DNA from: Anaeromyces robustus
Taxonomy: Eukaryota; Neocallimastigomycota; Neocallimastigomycetes; Neocallimastigales; Neocallimastigaceae
Assembly (NCBI GenBank): GCA_002104895.1
Contig: MCFG01000118.1
Coordinates: 30,001 to 94,000 of the forward strand
Length of the DNA: 64,000 bases
Direction of reading: 5' to 3'
In this document: piece by piece, positions 12,994 through 24,491 of the stretch
Position numbering within the stretch: the first letter of the stretch is position 1
Layout of the letters: every line of letters begins with the position of its first letter
Made by a program: the position numbers and the translations under genes
Notes under the pieces: generated by a model
Database searches by the model: none
Told to the model about the DNA's origin: nothing
The model's input: the letters and a program-made list of their open reading frames with translations, nothing else

Positions 12994-15225
12994 ATGAATA
13001 AAAATTTATTAATACTTATTGCAATAATAGCTACTAATTCTAACTTTGTTAGATCAGCTAATATTAGTAAAAGATATGATGATGATGAAAATGATAATAG
13101 TCCAAAATGGATTTATAATCAATATTCTCGTAAATGTTTATATGCTCAAACACAAATAAATAGAAATGTTCTTCTTAAAGATTGTGAAGATTTTGAAAGA
13201 TTTAATTGGTTAGTATCAAAAGATAAAGAAGATCATATTGTATCTTATGCCAACCAAAATAGATGTTTAAACCTTCCAGATCCAGATGATAGTCAATTAT
13301 TTGTATCTAGTTGTTCTGAGAGTAATACTTTTACTTTTAATGAAGATGGTATAATTTATCCATCTACTGATGATGATGATCAATTTTGTTTGGGTGTAGG
13401 TGAAAATGATGATGCCAGTTTAACAGAATGTAATATGATTGATGGAAATATATGGTCCTTATGGGATAGAAATCCAAATGAAGTTTTAAATGTTGAAACT
13501 CAAGAAGTTTGGATTTATAATAAAAATTTAAAAAAATGTTTATTTGCTGGAGCTGGAGGTAGTGCTCCTACTATGTCTGATTGTGATGATTCTAACCGTT
13601 TTAAATGGAATGTTCCAGTTTCAGGAGATGGTTTTTATAAATCCCTAAATAAAAATTTATGTTTAAATGTTAATAATATTAATAGCGGTAGTGTTATTAT
13701 GGGTGATTGTAATAATGAAGCTGTTATAATGGATATTGAAAATTCTAATAATGGTGATAATATTATTTCACCATTAGATGAAGGTAAATGTTTAGGATAT
13801 ATTAATTCAAATAATAATAAATTAGGTATGGTTAGATGTAATAAAAATAATAAAGATCAACAATGGGAAATTACTACAATTAATCCAAATATTCCAAGAT
13901 GTGGATCAGATATTGGAAGCTGTCCATCAGGTCAATGTTGTAATAAAGATGGTCTTTGTGGTACAGGTAATAATTATTGTGGTAAAGGATGTCAATCTAA
14001 ATTTGGTAAATGTAATCCAACTACCACTAGAACTACCACAACTACTACAACTACTACTACTACAAGAAAAACTACTACTACTACTAGAACTACTACTACT
14101 ACTGTAAAACCTCTTCCAACTATTGATAAAAGTGCTACTCCTAAATGGATTTATAATCCTTCTTCCAAAAAATGTTTATCTGTATTAGCTACTATAGATA
14201 AAAAACCACAAGTTAATAATTGTGGAGATGGAATTGCTTTCCAATGGTATTTCTCACCATATCCAAAAGGTTATATTCATTCTGCTGATTATAAAGATAG
14301 ATGTTTTAATCTTATGGATCCAGCTCATGGAAAAATTAAAGTAAGTGATTGTAGAGATAGTACAAAATTTGAATATAATAGTAATGATTTTAAATTACAT
14401 CCAATTGGTAATAATAATAAATGTATGGGTATTGGAGATGGTGATCCAACCAATCTTAATGGTGCCTATATAAGAGATTGTAAAAGTAATGAAACTGATC
14501 AAATATGGGAATTTTGGGATATAAATCCAGCATCATTATCCAATGTTAAATATCAAACTGTTTGGATTTATAATAAGGAATATAATTTATGTTTATTATC
14601 AGGTTCTAGCGAATCTTACAGACCACTCATGTATAATTGTGATGATTCTGATCGTTCTAAATGGATTATTCCAAGTTCTGGAGCAGGTTATTTCAAAACC
14701 GATTATAATAAAATGAATTTATACTATGGTGATGTTGGTAGAGGTACTGTTGTTATGAAAGAGAAAACTAATAATTATGCTATTTTCAAAAAAGTAACTA
14801 TTAGTGGTAATACTTTTTCCATTAAAAGTCCAATAGATGGAAATAGATGTTTAGGATTTTTAGATTATAGTAAAGATACAAAATTAAATTTAAATACCTG
14901 TTCAACAAAATCAAAAGATCAACAATGGGAAGTACGTACCTCAAAACCAGTACGTAAATGTGGTTCAAAGAATAACAATGCTTTATGTCCAACTGATCAA
15001 TGTTGTAGTAAATCTGGTATTTGTGGTGTGGGTAATGGTTATTGTGGTGATGGATGTCAAAGTGGTAAATGTAATAATAGATGTGGTAAAAACTTTGGTA
15101 ATCAATCCTGTCCATCAGGTCAATGTTGTAGTAAAAATGGTCAATGTGGTACTACAAAAGCTTATTGTAATATAAATTCAGGTTGTCAAAAAAGTTTTGG
15201 TACTTGTAAAAAATATAATAATTAA
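12994..15225 (+). CDS. gene 2: secreted two-module lectin/CBM18 protein with double CBM18 end
   Basis: This 743-residue secreted protein has a signal peptide (residues 1-21, probable V-R-S cleavage) and a Lys26-Arg27 dibasic site before an acidic stretch, as expected for Kex2-type trimming. Module 1 holds two beta-trefoils (about 37-165 and 170-299) and a CBM18 at 302-340. A Thr/Arg/Lys linker runs to about 375. Module 2 holds two more trefoils (about 384-650) and tandem CBM18 domains starting near 653 and 696. The C-terminal half is almost identical to gene 3, including the last residues SFGTCKKYNN. The second trefoil of module 2 has fewer Cys than its homologues, with NLYYGDVGRG where others have a CL pair. 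Lectin and chitin binding are inferred from domains; the target is unknown. Confidence 0.92.
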   Translation: MNKNLLILIAIIATNSNFVRSANISKRYDDDENDNSPKWIYNQYSRKCLYAQTQINRNVLLKDCEDFERFNWLVSKDKEDHIVSYANQNRCLNLPDPDDSQLFVSSCSESNTFTFNEDGIIYPSTDDDDQFCLGVGENDDASLTECNMIDGNIWSLWDRNPNEVLNVETQEVWIYNKNLKKCLFAGAGGSAPTMSDCDDSNRFKWNVPVSGDGFYKSLNKNLCLNVNNINSGSVIMGDCNNEAVIMDIENSNNGDNIISPLDEGKCLGYINSNNNKLGMVRCNKNNKDQQWEITTINPNIPRCGSDIGSCPSGQCCNKDGLCGTGNNYCGKGCQSKFGKCNPTTTRTTTTTTTTTTTRKTTTTTRTTTTTVKPLPTIDKSATPKWIYNPSSKKCLSVLATIDKKPQVNNCGDGIAFQWYFSPYPKGYIHSADYKDRCFNLMDPAHGKIKVSDCRDSTKFEYNSNDFKLHPIGNNNKCMGIGDGDPTNLNGAYIRDCKSNETDQIWEFWDINPASLSNVKYQTVWIYNKEYNLCLLSGSSESYRPLMYNCDDSDRSKWIIPSSGAGYFKTDYNKMNLYYGDVGRGTVVMKEKTNNYAIFKKVTISGNTFSIKSPIDGNRCLGFLDYSKDTKLNLNTCSTKSKDQQWEVRTSKPVRKCGSKNNNALCPTDQCCSKSGICGVGNGYCGDGCQSGKCNNRCGKNFGNQSCPSGQCCSKNGQCGTTKAYCNINSGCQKSFGTCKKYNN

Positions 15226-15850
15226 TATATATAATATAAATAATATATATATATATTAATTATAAAATATTTAAATAAATTTTTTAATGAAATTAAAATA
15301 AAATAAATTTATTTTTTCAATGTTTTTTTTTTTTTCTTAAAAAATATTAATAAATTTTAAATGAAATTAAAAAAATTTGAAAAAAAAAAAGTTTTTTTTT
15401 ATTAGTTTTAGATATTTAAGTAAATTTTTAAAAAAAAAGGTAAAAACATTGGGAAAAAAATTATTTTTTTTTATATTTAAATAAATTCTTATTAATTTTA
15501 ATGAAATAAATCATTAAAAATAATAATTTATATTTATTTATTTATAATATATTAAAATTATATAATAGATATATTAAATAGTATAAAAAAAAGAAAAAAC
15601 TAATAAATAAAAATAAATAATTATAAGTAAATAAATAACTAATAAACTTTAAAATATAAAACCAAAATTAATAAAAAAATAAATTAATAATAAAAATAAA
15701 AAATAAAAAATAAAAAAAAAAAAAATAATAAAAAATAATTATTTAATTCTCGTGTTAAATGATAATATATATAAGGGGTTAAAATGTAAAAAAAATTTTT
15801 ATACGCATATTTCCTTATTTTATTGTATGAGTATTGATAATAATAATGTC

Positions 15851-16110
15851 GTTTTAAAAGAAATGTGGTAGGGTTGAAGATCAAATTTAGGAAATAAAGA
15901 AGAATAAAAAATTCTAAAGATATTCTTAATATTGAATCTCAAACTTTTTGGATTTAATAATAGTAAATTAGATAAATATTTATACGCTTGTGCAAATGTA
16001 AGAAATTAGATCTATTATTGTTAATTGTAATAATTCTGATCATTCTGAGTTATATTGTTACAGAACAATATAATGGATGTCAAAAATAAATATAAAACTG
16101 GCTAAAGAAG
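15851..16110 (+). pseudogene. relic of a gene-1-like lectin/CBM18 gene (short copy)
   Basis: Decayed sequence begins like the L-K-E-C-x-M-I-E-D-Q-I-W stretch of a first trefoil, continues through a remnant of the family ESQ/ETQ-VWIYN strand and an NCNNSDHSE-like segment (DCDDSNRS in intact genes), then jumps to a TGCTAAA-type C-terminal end. In-frame stops and indels are frequent and there is no start region. The longer version at 21281-22120 retains the part missing here, so this copy lost an internal segment after the duplication. Confidence 0.7.
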
Positions 16111-16159
16111 ATGTTTTAATTATATATAATTAAAATAATTAACAAAACTTGAAGAAAAA

Positions 16160-16284
16160 TAAAAATAAAATAAAATAAAATAAAATAAAATAAAATAAAA
16201 TAAAATAAAATAAAATAAAATAAAATAAAATAAAATAAAATAAAATAAAATAAAATAAAATAAAATAAAATAAAATAAAATAAA
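16160..16284. repeat. AAAAT microsatellite
   Basis: About 25 units of AAAAT directly follow the gene relic. The duplicate copy is at 22180-22315. Confidence 0.9.
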
Positions 16285-16447
16285 ACTAAATCAAATATAA
16301 AAAAATTAAATATTTGATATATTTATTGAATTAAATAAATATTAATAAATAATAAGTTAATATTAATAATAAATAATTAAAAATAAATAATAAAAAATAA
16401 AATAATAAATAATAATATTAATAAATAATAAGTTAATACTAATAATA

Positions 16448-16487
<40 letters not shown>

Positions 16488-17284
16488 GATATTATGTATT
16501 ATTTTTTTTTCACCTTTTAATTTAATTAATTTAAAAAAAAAATTCATTTAGTCTATTATTAAAGTCTAATTAAAGAAAAAAAATATTACATAAATATAGA
16601 ATTAAGTGAAATAAAAGTTTTTTATAATAAAAAATAAAAAGAGAAAATTATCAAAATAGTAAAATTAATAAATTAATAATATTAACTTTGTATATATGTA
16701 TATATATTTTAATTTTTATCATACAATTTTTTGAAAGTCAATGATATTATATTATAATAATGTTTAGGAATATATATAACATTATATTACATAACATTAT
16801 TGTATATTTTATTATATTATATTATTATAAATCAGTAATAATAATAATAATTGATGGTAATAACTATATATTCATCACTATTTAACTATTAACTATTATT
16901 GATAACATCAAAATCAAATAGTTAATCTTACTTAAAAAAAAAATAATAATTATTTTTTGGTGAAATAAAAAAAAAAAGTTTTCTATAGAATTAACAATTA
17001 ACAATAGTTTAATTACAATAAATTTTTTTTTTTTTTTTTTAAAAAAAAGGATCAAAAATAGAATGAACAGAATAAATAAATTTATTATTTTAATATTTTA
17101 TTTTAGATTAATTTTTTTTTTTTTAAAATTTTTTTTTTTTAATTTAATTTTTTTTTTTTAAAAAAAATTTAAAAAAAACACAAAAAAAATTTTCTGTTTT
17201 AATATAAAAAAAACAAAGAATATTCTATCACTATAAAAAAAATAATTAATAAAATTTTTCATAAGTCACATGATATGATTAAGA

Positions 17285-17791
17285 TGTTGGGCTTATGCGC
17301 TGGTCAGTTTTTAATATAAAAATTTTTTATTAATTATTTAATTTTTAGCTATTTCAATGTGGAGAATTATTAAAAAAATTTTCAAAAAAAAAAATAATAA
17401 TAATTATTTTATTATTTAATATTTAATATATAAGAATATAAACTAATATATAAGAAATATAAGATATATGAAAAATAATAAATTATTAAGAATGTTAATT
17501 TTTTTTGACAATATAATAATAAATTATTACTATATTTTTGATTATACTTTAATATATTATAATACATAAGAACATTTAAATTTACATATATTAATAATGT
17601 ATTAAAAATATATTAAAATAAAAGAAATATTTAATATATAATAAAAATTAAAAAAAAAAAAAAAATATAAATTTTTTTTTACCAATTATTACTAAGGAAA
17701 AGATATAAAAAATTTAATATTTGATAATTGTTATTTTAAATATTAATTAATTAATTAATGTTACTCACACATATTGATTGATTTTATATCA
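17285..17791 (-). mobile_element. old solo LTR upstream of gene 3
   Basis: The stretch starts TGTTGGGCTTATGCGCTGGT and ends TGATTTTATATCA, with TG/CA ends on both strands, and is alignable by eye with the LTRs at 39520-40135 and 41623-42233 (shared GCGCTGGTC, TAAGAATATAAACTAATAT and AATAATAAATTATTACTATA). The flank CACATGATATGATT is the same target site as in the younger copies. It is a diverged, old solo LTR of the same or a sister family. The minus orientation is inferred from the two-LTR copy. Confidence 0.6.
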
Positions 17792-17971
17792 TTATTATTG
17801 TATTTTTATATATATTTATATAGCATTTATCAAAAAAAAAAAGAAAAAAAATTTTTTTTCTAATATATATTAAAAAATAATAAATAGGATCTTAAATTTA
17901 ATTTATATTATCTTTTCCTTTTTTCTTTTTCTTTTTTTCTTTTTATTTTATTTTATTTTATATATTTTAAA

Positions 17972-18102
17972 TTTTTATATAAATACGAAAAAAAATCTTT
18001 AAAATTATGATACTTCAAAAAAAATATTTATTAAACTAAAATATATATATATATAACAAATAACGTTAAGTACTAGGTTATAAGTTTATATATATAAAAG
18101 TA
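17972..18102 (+). promoter_or_regulatory. conserved promoter block of gene 3
   Basis: TTTTTATATAAATACGA is followed about 75-100 bp later by AACAAATAACGTTAAGTACT, AGGTTATAAG and TATATATAAAAGTAAA. The AACGTTAAGTACTAGG core is the least A/T-biased part and is conserved before genes 3, 4, 6 and 7, making it a candidate activator or initiator site. Confidence 0.6.
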
Positions 18103-18325
18103 AAAAAAAAAAAATAGAGGATATATAGTAAAAAAAAAAAAATAAAATAAAATAAGATAAAACAAAACAAAACAATATATAAAATATAATAAATTAAAAT
18201 TAATAATTAATAATTTTAATTTAAATGTATCATAAAATATTAACAAAATAGAAAATAATAAATAAATAGAAATTTTATTTTTATTATAAATAAATATATA
18301 ATAAATAATAATATATATATAAAAA

Positions 18326-20596
18326 ATGAATAAAAATTTATTAATACTTATTGCAATAATAGCTACTAATTCTAACTTTGTTAGATCAGCTAATATAAAT
18401 AAAAGATATGATGACGAAGAAAATGATAGTAGTCCAAAATGGATTTATAATAAATTTATTAATAAATGTTTATATGCTCAAACACAAATTAATAGAAATG
18501 TTCTTCTTAAAGATTGTGGGGATTCTGTAAGATTTAATTGGTTAGTATCAAAAGATAATGAAAATCATATTGTATCTTATGCCAACCAAAATAGATGTTT
18601 AAACCTTCCAGATCCATACGATAGTCAATTATTTGTATCTAGTTGTTCTAATAGTAATACTTTTACTTTTAACGAAGATGGTATAATTTATCCATCTACT
18701 GTTGATAATGATGAATATTGTTTGGGTGTAGGAGAAAATGATGATGCCAGTTTAACAGAATGTAATATGATTGAAGGAAATATATGGTCATTATGGAATA
18801 GAAATCCAAATGAAATTTTAAATGTTGAAACTCAAGAAGTTTGGATTTATAATAAAAATTTAAAAAAATGTTTATATGCTGGAGCTAGAGGTAGTGCTCC
18901 TACTATTTCTGATTGTGATGATTCTAACCGTTATAAATGGAAGGTTCCAGTTTCAGGAGATGGTTTTTATAAATCCCTAAATAAAAATTTATGTTTAAAT
19001 GTTAATAATATTAATAGAGGTAATATTATTATGGGTGATTGTAATAATGAAGCTGTTATAATGGATATTGAAAATTCTAATAATGGTGATAATATTATTT
19101 CACCATTAGATGAAGGTAAATGTTTAGGATATATTAATTCAAATAATAATAAATTAGGTATGGTTAGATGTAATAAAAATAATAAAGATCAACAATGGGA
19201 AATTACTACAATTAATCCAAATATTCCAAGATGTGGATCAGATATTGGAAGCTGTCCATCAGGTCAATGTTGTAATAAAGATGGTCTTTGTGGTACCGGT
19301 AATGACTATTGTGGTAAAGGATGTCAATCTCAATTTGGTAAATGTAATCCAACTACCACTAGAACTACCACAACAACTACTACAACTACTACAACTACTA
19401 CAACTACTACTACTACAAGAAAAACTACTACTACTACTACTACTACAACTACTACTAGAACTACTACTACTACTGTAAAACTTCTTCCAACTATTGATAA
19501 AAGTGCTACTCCTAAATGGATTTATAATCCTTCTTCCAAAAAATGTTTATCTGTATTAGCTACTATAGATAAAAAACCACAAGTTAATAATTGTGGAGAT
19601 GGAATTGCTTTCCAATGGTATTTCTCACCATATCCAAAAGGTTATATTCATTCTGCTGATTATAAAGATAGATGTTTTAATCTTATGGATCCAGCTCATG
19701 GAAAAATTAAAGTAAGTGATTGTAGAGATAGTACAAAATTTGAATATAATAGTAATGATTTTAAATTACATCCAATTGGTAATAATAATAAATGTATGGG
19801 TATTGGAGATGGTGATCCAACCAATCTTAATGGTGCCTATATAAGAGATTGTAAAAGTAATGAAACTGATCAAATATGGGAATTTTGGGATATAAATCCA
19901 GCATCATTATCCAATGTTAAATATCAAACTGTTTGGATTTATAATAAGGAATATAATTTATGTTTATTATCAGGTTCTAGCGAATCTTACAGACCACTCA
20001 TGTATAATTGTGATGATTCTGATCGTTCTAAATGGACTATTCCAAGTTCTGGAGCAGGTTATTTCAAAACCGATTATAATAAAATGAATTTATACTATGG
20101 TGATGTTGGTAGAGGTACTGTTGTTATGAAAGAGAAAACTAATAATTATGCTATTTTCAAAAAAGTAACTATTAGTGGTAACACTTTTTCCATTAAAAGT
20201 CCAATAGATGGAAATAGATGTTTAGGATTTTTAGATTATAGTAAAGATACAAAATTAAATTTAAATAAATGTGATAAAACCAAAAATGATCAACAATGGG
20301 AAATCCGTACATCAAAACCAGTACTTAAATGTGGATCAAAAAATAACAATGCTTTATGTCCAAATAATCAATGTTGTAGTAAATCAGGTATTTGTGGTGT
20401 GGGTAATGGTTATTGTGGTGATGGATGTCAAAGTGGTAAATGTAATAATAGATGTGGTAAAAACTTTGGTAATCAATCCTGTCCATCAGGTCAATGTTGT
20501 AGTAAAAATGGTCAATGTGGTACTACAAAAGCTTATTGTAATATAAATTCAGGTTGTCAAAAAAGTTTTGGTACTTGTAAAAAATATAATAATTAA
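18326..20596 (+). CDS. gene 3: secreted two-module lectin/CBM18 protein with double CBM18 end
   Basis: This 756-residue protein has the same layout as gene 2: signal peptide 1-21, Lys26-Arg27, trefoil pair, CBM18 at about 302-340, a longer Thr linker (about 341-388, interrupted by Arg-Lys), a second trefoil pair, and two CBM18 domains starting near 667 and 709. The N-terminal half is closest to gene 4 (same DDEEND segment) while the C-terminal end is essentially gene 2, as expected for a gene at the junction of a tandem duplication or after conversion. It is preceded by an old solo LTR and the conserved promoter block. The predicted role is extracellular glycan and chitin binding. Confidence 0.92.
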   Translation: MNKNLLILIAIIATNSNFVRSANINKRYDDEENDSSPKWIYNKFINKCLYAQTQINRNVLLKDCGDSVRFNWLVSKDNENHIVSYANQNRCLNLPDPYDSQLFVSSCSNSNTFTFNEDGIIYPSTVDNDEYCLGVGENDDASLTECNMIEGNIWSLWNRNPNEILNVETQEVWIYNKNLKKCLYAGARGSAPTISDCDDSNRYKWKVPVSGDGFYKSLNKNLCLNVNNINRGNIIMGDCNNEAVIMDIENSNNGDNIISPLDEGKCLGYINSNNNKLGMVRCNKNNKDQQWEITTINPNIPRCGSDIGSCPSGQCCNKDGLCGTGNDYCGKGCQSQFGKCNPTTTRTTTTTTTTTTTTTTTTTTRKTTTTTTTTTTTRTTTTTVKLLPTIDKSATPKWIYNPSSKKCLSVLATIDKKPQVNNCGDGIAFQWYFSPYPKGYIHSADYKDRCFNLMDPAHGKIKVSDCRDSTKFEYNSNDFKLHPIGNNNKCMGIGDGDPTNLNGAYIRDCKSNETDQIWEFWDINPASLSNVKYQTVWIYNKEYNLCLLSGSSESYRPLMYNCDDSDRSKWTIPSSGAGYFKTDYNKMNLYYGDVGRGTVVMKEKTNNYAIFKKVTISGNTFSIKSPIDGNRCLGFLDYSKDTKLNLNKCDKTKNDQQWEIRTSKPVLKCGSKNNNALCPNNQCCSKSGICGVGNGYCGDGCQSGKCNNRCGKNFGNQSCPSGQCCSKNGQCGTTKAYCNINSGCQKSFGTCKKYNN

Positions 20597-21038
20597 TAAT
20601 GAAGTATTCATATATATATTTAAACTTTAAACTTTAAACTTTAATATATAATATATATATTAATTATAAAATATTTAAATAAATTTTTTAATGAAATTAA
20701 AATAAAATAAATATATTTTTTCAATGTTTTTTTTTTTTTCTTAAAAAATATTAATAAATTTTAAATGAAATTAAAAAAACTTGAAAAAAAAAGTTTTTTT
20801 TTTATTAGTTTTAGATATTTAAGTAAATTTTTAAAAAAAAGGTAAAAATATTGGGAAAAAAAATAATTTTTTTTATATATTTAAATAAATTCTTAAACAT
20901 TGATTAATTTTAATGAAATAAATCATTAAAAATTATTTATATTTATTTATTTATAATATATTAATTATATAATAGATATATTAAATAGGGTATAAATAGT
21001 AAAAAAAAAAAAAACTAATAAATAAAAATAAATAATTA

Positions 21039-21070
<32 letters not shown>

Positions 21071-21280
21071 AAACTTTAAAATATAAAACCAAAATTAATA
21101 AAAAAATAAATTAATAATAAAAATTAAATAAAAAATAAAAAAAAATAAAAAATAATAAAAAATAATTATTTAATTCTCGTGTTAAATGATAATATATATA
21201 AGGGGTTAAAATGTAAAAAAAATTTTTATACGCATATTTCCTTATTTTATTGTATGGGTACTGATAATAATAATAATGTC

Positions 21281-22120
21281 GTTTTAAAAGAAATGTGGTA
21301 GGGTTGAAGATCAAATTTAGGATATATAGAAGAATAAAAAATTCTGATGATATTCTCAATATTGAATCTCAAACTTTTTGGATTTAATAATAGTAAATTA
21401 GATAAATATTTATACGCTAATGAAAATGTAAGAAATAGACCTACTATTGCTAATTGTAATAATTCTGATCATTCTGAGTTATGTTGTTACAGTATAATAT
21501 AATGGAGATTCTATTTTTTTTTTTTTTTTTTTTTGATATTAATTCTACTCCTAATCAAGAAAATATTATATCTGTAAAAACAATGATAAAAAGATTAGGT
21601 TTAATGGAATCAAAAAAATAGTAATCTTTTTAAATTTTAATGATGATTTAAAAGATGATAATTATTGATTAAATTCTTACTATTAATCTTACTGATATTA
21701 GTTCAACATATAATAAATTAAGTATTAAAGTGATAAATGTTTAAAAGTTCATTTGATGTTAACAATCCAAAAAGAAACTTGTTTAAATTTGAACACTTGT
21801 AATAAAAATATGCTAATGATCAATATTAAGAAATTCATGCTACAAATCCAGTTAAGGATAATAATAATGGGAAGTAATAATGAGAGGTAATAATAATAAT
21901 AATAGATGTAGTAATAGTTTTAGTAATAAAGTATATCCAAATAATTAATATTGTAGTGAAAAGGGTTATTGTGGTAATGAATATCAAAGTAGTAAATAAA
22001 TTAATAGATATGGTAAAAAATTTCCTGGTCAAAAATATGTGATGTCAATAATAATGAATAATGTAGTCAATATGATTGGTGTGATGTCAAAAATAAATGT
22101 AAAACTGGCTAAAGTAGATG
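21281..22120 (+). pseudogene. relic of a gene-1-like lectin/CBM18 gene (long copy)
   Basis: This is a decayed rear part of a family gene: the end of one trefoil, the ESQ-FWI strand, NCNNSDHSE, a KLSIK/KCLK-like segment, ETCLNLNTCNKN-like residues and two degraded CBM18 domains (RCSNSFSNK..., YCSEKGYCGN...), ending KTG like gene 1 (CQTGFGKC). Many in-frame stops, several frame changes and a poly-T insertion are seen. Its closest intact relative is gene 1 rather than genes 2-8, showing that a gene-1-type copy once stood inside the array. Confidence 0.75.
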
Positions 22121-22179
22121 TTTTAATTATATATATTAAAATAATTAACAAAACTTGAAGAAAAATAAAAATTAAATAA

Positions 22180-22315
22180 TAAAATAAAATAAAATAAAAT
22201 AAAATAAAATAAAATAAAATAAAATAAAATAAAATAAAATAAAATAAAATAAAATAAAATAAAATAAAATAAAATAAAATAAAATAAAATAAAATAAAAT
22301 AAAATAAAATAAAAT
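22180..22315. repeat. AAAAT microsatellite
   Basis: About 26 units of AAAAT follow the long gene relic, as at 16160-16284. Confidence 0.9.
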
Positions 22316-22439
22316 ATAAAAAACAAAACAAATATAAAAAAAATTAAATATTTGATATAGTTATTGAATTAAATAAATTAATAAATAGTAATTAATAATA
22401 ATAATAAATAATTAAAAATAAATAATAAAAAATAAAATA

Positions 22440-22581
<142 letters not shown>

Positions 22582-23417
22582 AAAGATATTATGTATTATT
22601 TTTTTTTTCCTCTTTTAATTTAATAAATTTAAAAAAAAAAAAGAAAAAAAGAAAAAAATTCATTTAGTCTATTATTAGAGTTTATTTAAAAAAAATATTA
22701 CACAAATATTGAATTAAGTGAAATAAAAGTTTTTTATAATAAAAATTTAAAAAATAAAAAATAAAAAATAAAAAGAGAAAATTATCAAAATAGTAAAATT
22801 AATAAATTAATAATATTAACTTTGTATATATGTATATATATTTTAATTTTTATCATACAATTTTTTGAAAGTCAATGATATTATATTATAATAATGTTTA
22901 GGAATATATATAACATTATATTACATAACATTATTGTATATTTTATTATATTATATTATTATAAATCAGTAATAATAATAATAATTGATGGTAATAACTA
23001 TATATTCATCACTATTTAACTATTAACTATTATTGATAACATCAAAATCAAATAGTTAATCTTACTTAAAAAAAAAATAATAATTATTTTTTGGTGAAAT
23101 AAAAAAAAAAAGTTTTCTATAGAATTAACAATTAACAATAGTTTAATTACAATAAATTTTTTTTTTTTTTTTTAAAAAAAAGGATCAAAAATAGAATGAA
23201 CAGAATAAATAAATTTATTATTTTAATATTTTATTTTAGATTAATTTTTTTTTTTTTAAAATTTTTTTTTTTTAATTTAATTTTTTTTTTTTAAAAAAAA
23301 TTTAAAAAAAACACAAAAAAAATTTTCTGTTTTAATATAAAAAAAACAAAGAATATTCTATCACTATAAAAAAAATAATTAATAAAATTTTTCATAAGTC
23401 ACATGATATGATTAAGA

Positions 23418-23942
23418 TGTTGGGCTTATGCGCTGGTCAGTTTTTAATATAAAAATTTTTTATTAATTATTTAATTTTTAGCTATTTCAATATGGAGAAT
23501 TATTAAAAAAATTTTCAAAAAAAAAAATAATAATTATTTTAATATTTAATATTTAATATATAGGAATATAAACAAATATATAAGAAATATAAGTTATATG
23601 AAATATAATAATAAATTATTAAGAATGTTAATATTTTTTGACAATATAATAATAAATTATTACTATATTTTTGATTATACTTTAATATATTATAATACAT
23701 AAGAACATTTAAAGTTACATATATTAATAATGTATTAAAAATATATTAAAATAAAAGAAATATTTAATATATAATAAAAATTAAAAAAAAAAAAAATATA
23801 AATTTTTTTTTACCAATTATTACTAAGGAAAAGATATAAAAATTTTTAATATATATATAAATTTTTAATATTTGATAATTATTATTTTAAATATTAATTA
23901 ATTAATTAATGTTACTCACACATATTGATTGATTTTATATCA
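23418..23942 (-). mobile_element. old solo LTR upstream of gene 4
   Basis: This is the duplicate of the LTR at 17285-17791, carried along by the segmental duplication: same CACATGATATGATTAAGA flank, same TG start and TATATCA end. Its presence in both places shows that insertion preceded the gene 3/4 duplication. Confidence 0.6.
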
Positions 23943-24151
23943 TTATTCCTTTATTATTGTATTTTATATTTTATTATTGTATTTTTATATATATTTATAT
24001 AGCATTTATCAAAAAAAAAAAAAGAAAAAAAATTTTTTTTCTAATATATATTAAAAAATAATAAATAGGATCTTAAATTTAATTTATATTATCTTTTCCT
24101 TTTTTCTTTTTCTTTTTTTCTTTTTATTTTATTTTATTTTATATATTTTAA

Positions 24152-24284
24152 ATTTTTATATAAATACGAAAAAAAAATCTTGAAAATTTTATTAAACTTC
24201 AAAAAAAAATATTTATTAAACTTCTATATATATATAACAAATAACGTTAAGTACTATGTTATAAGTTTATATATATAAAAGTAA
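24152..24284 (+). promoter_or_regulatory. conserved promoter block of gene 4
   Basis: TTTTTATATAAATACGA is followed by AACAAATAACGTTAAGTACT and TATATATAAAAGTAAA with the same spacing as gene 3; one base in the core differs (ACTATG for ACTAGG). Confidence 0.6.
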
Positions 24285-24491
24285 AAAAAAAAAAAAATAG
24301 AGGATATAAAATAAAAAATAAAATAAAATAAAAAAAAACAATATATAAAATATAATAAATTAAAATTAATAATTAATAATTTTAATTTAAATATATCATA
24401 AAATATTAATAAAATAGAAAATAATAAATAAATAGAATTTTTATTTTTATTATAAATAAATATATAATAAATAATAATATATATATAAAAA

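Larger units (their letters stand above)
15226..18325. repeat. intergenic segmental duplication, copy 1
   Basis: From the end of gene 2 to the start of gene 3 this stretch is closely matched by 20597-24491 (end of gene 3 to start of gene 4): the same 3' flank, the same gene relic, an AAAAT run, an AAT run, the same old LTR and the same promoter. The match shows that a unit of gene plus 3' flank, about 5-6 kb, was tandemly duplicated. Confidence 0.85.

Noticed and set aside
13901-14107. Overlapping frame reading MDQILEAVHQVNVV... conserved under the first CBM18 and linker of many array genes
   Set aside because: It is the shifted reading of the CBM18 and Thr-codon DNA. Its conservation follows from the main frame, it has no separate start context, and it ends in poly-Leu from the ACT/ACA repeat.
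18053-18101. Introns in the array genes
   Set aside because: Each gene reads from signal peptide to C-terminus without interruption, and no GT...AG segment is needed to restore domains, so single-exon models are preferred. Introns confined to the 5' leader cannot be excluded.
22029-22331. Minus-strand frames of Phe-Ile-Leu-Phe-Tyr repeats over AAAAT runs (also at 7414-7692 and 45265-45558)
   Set aside because: These are pure translations of a pentanucleotide microsatellite.
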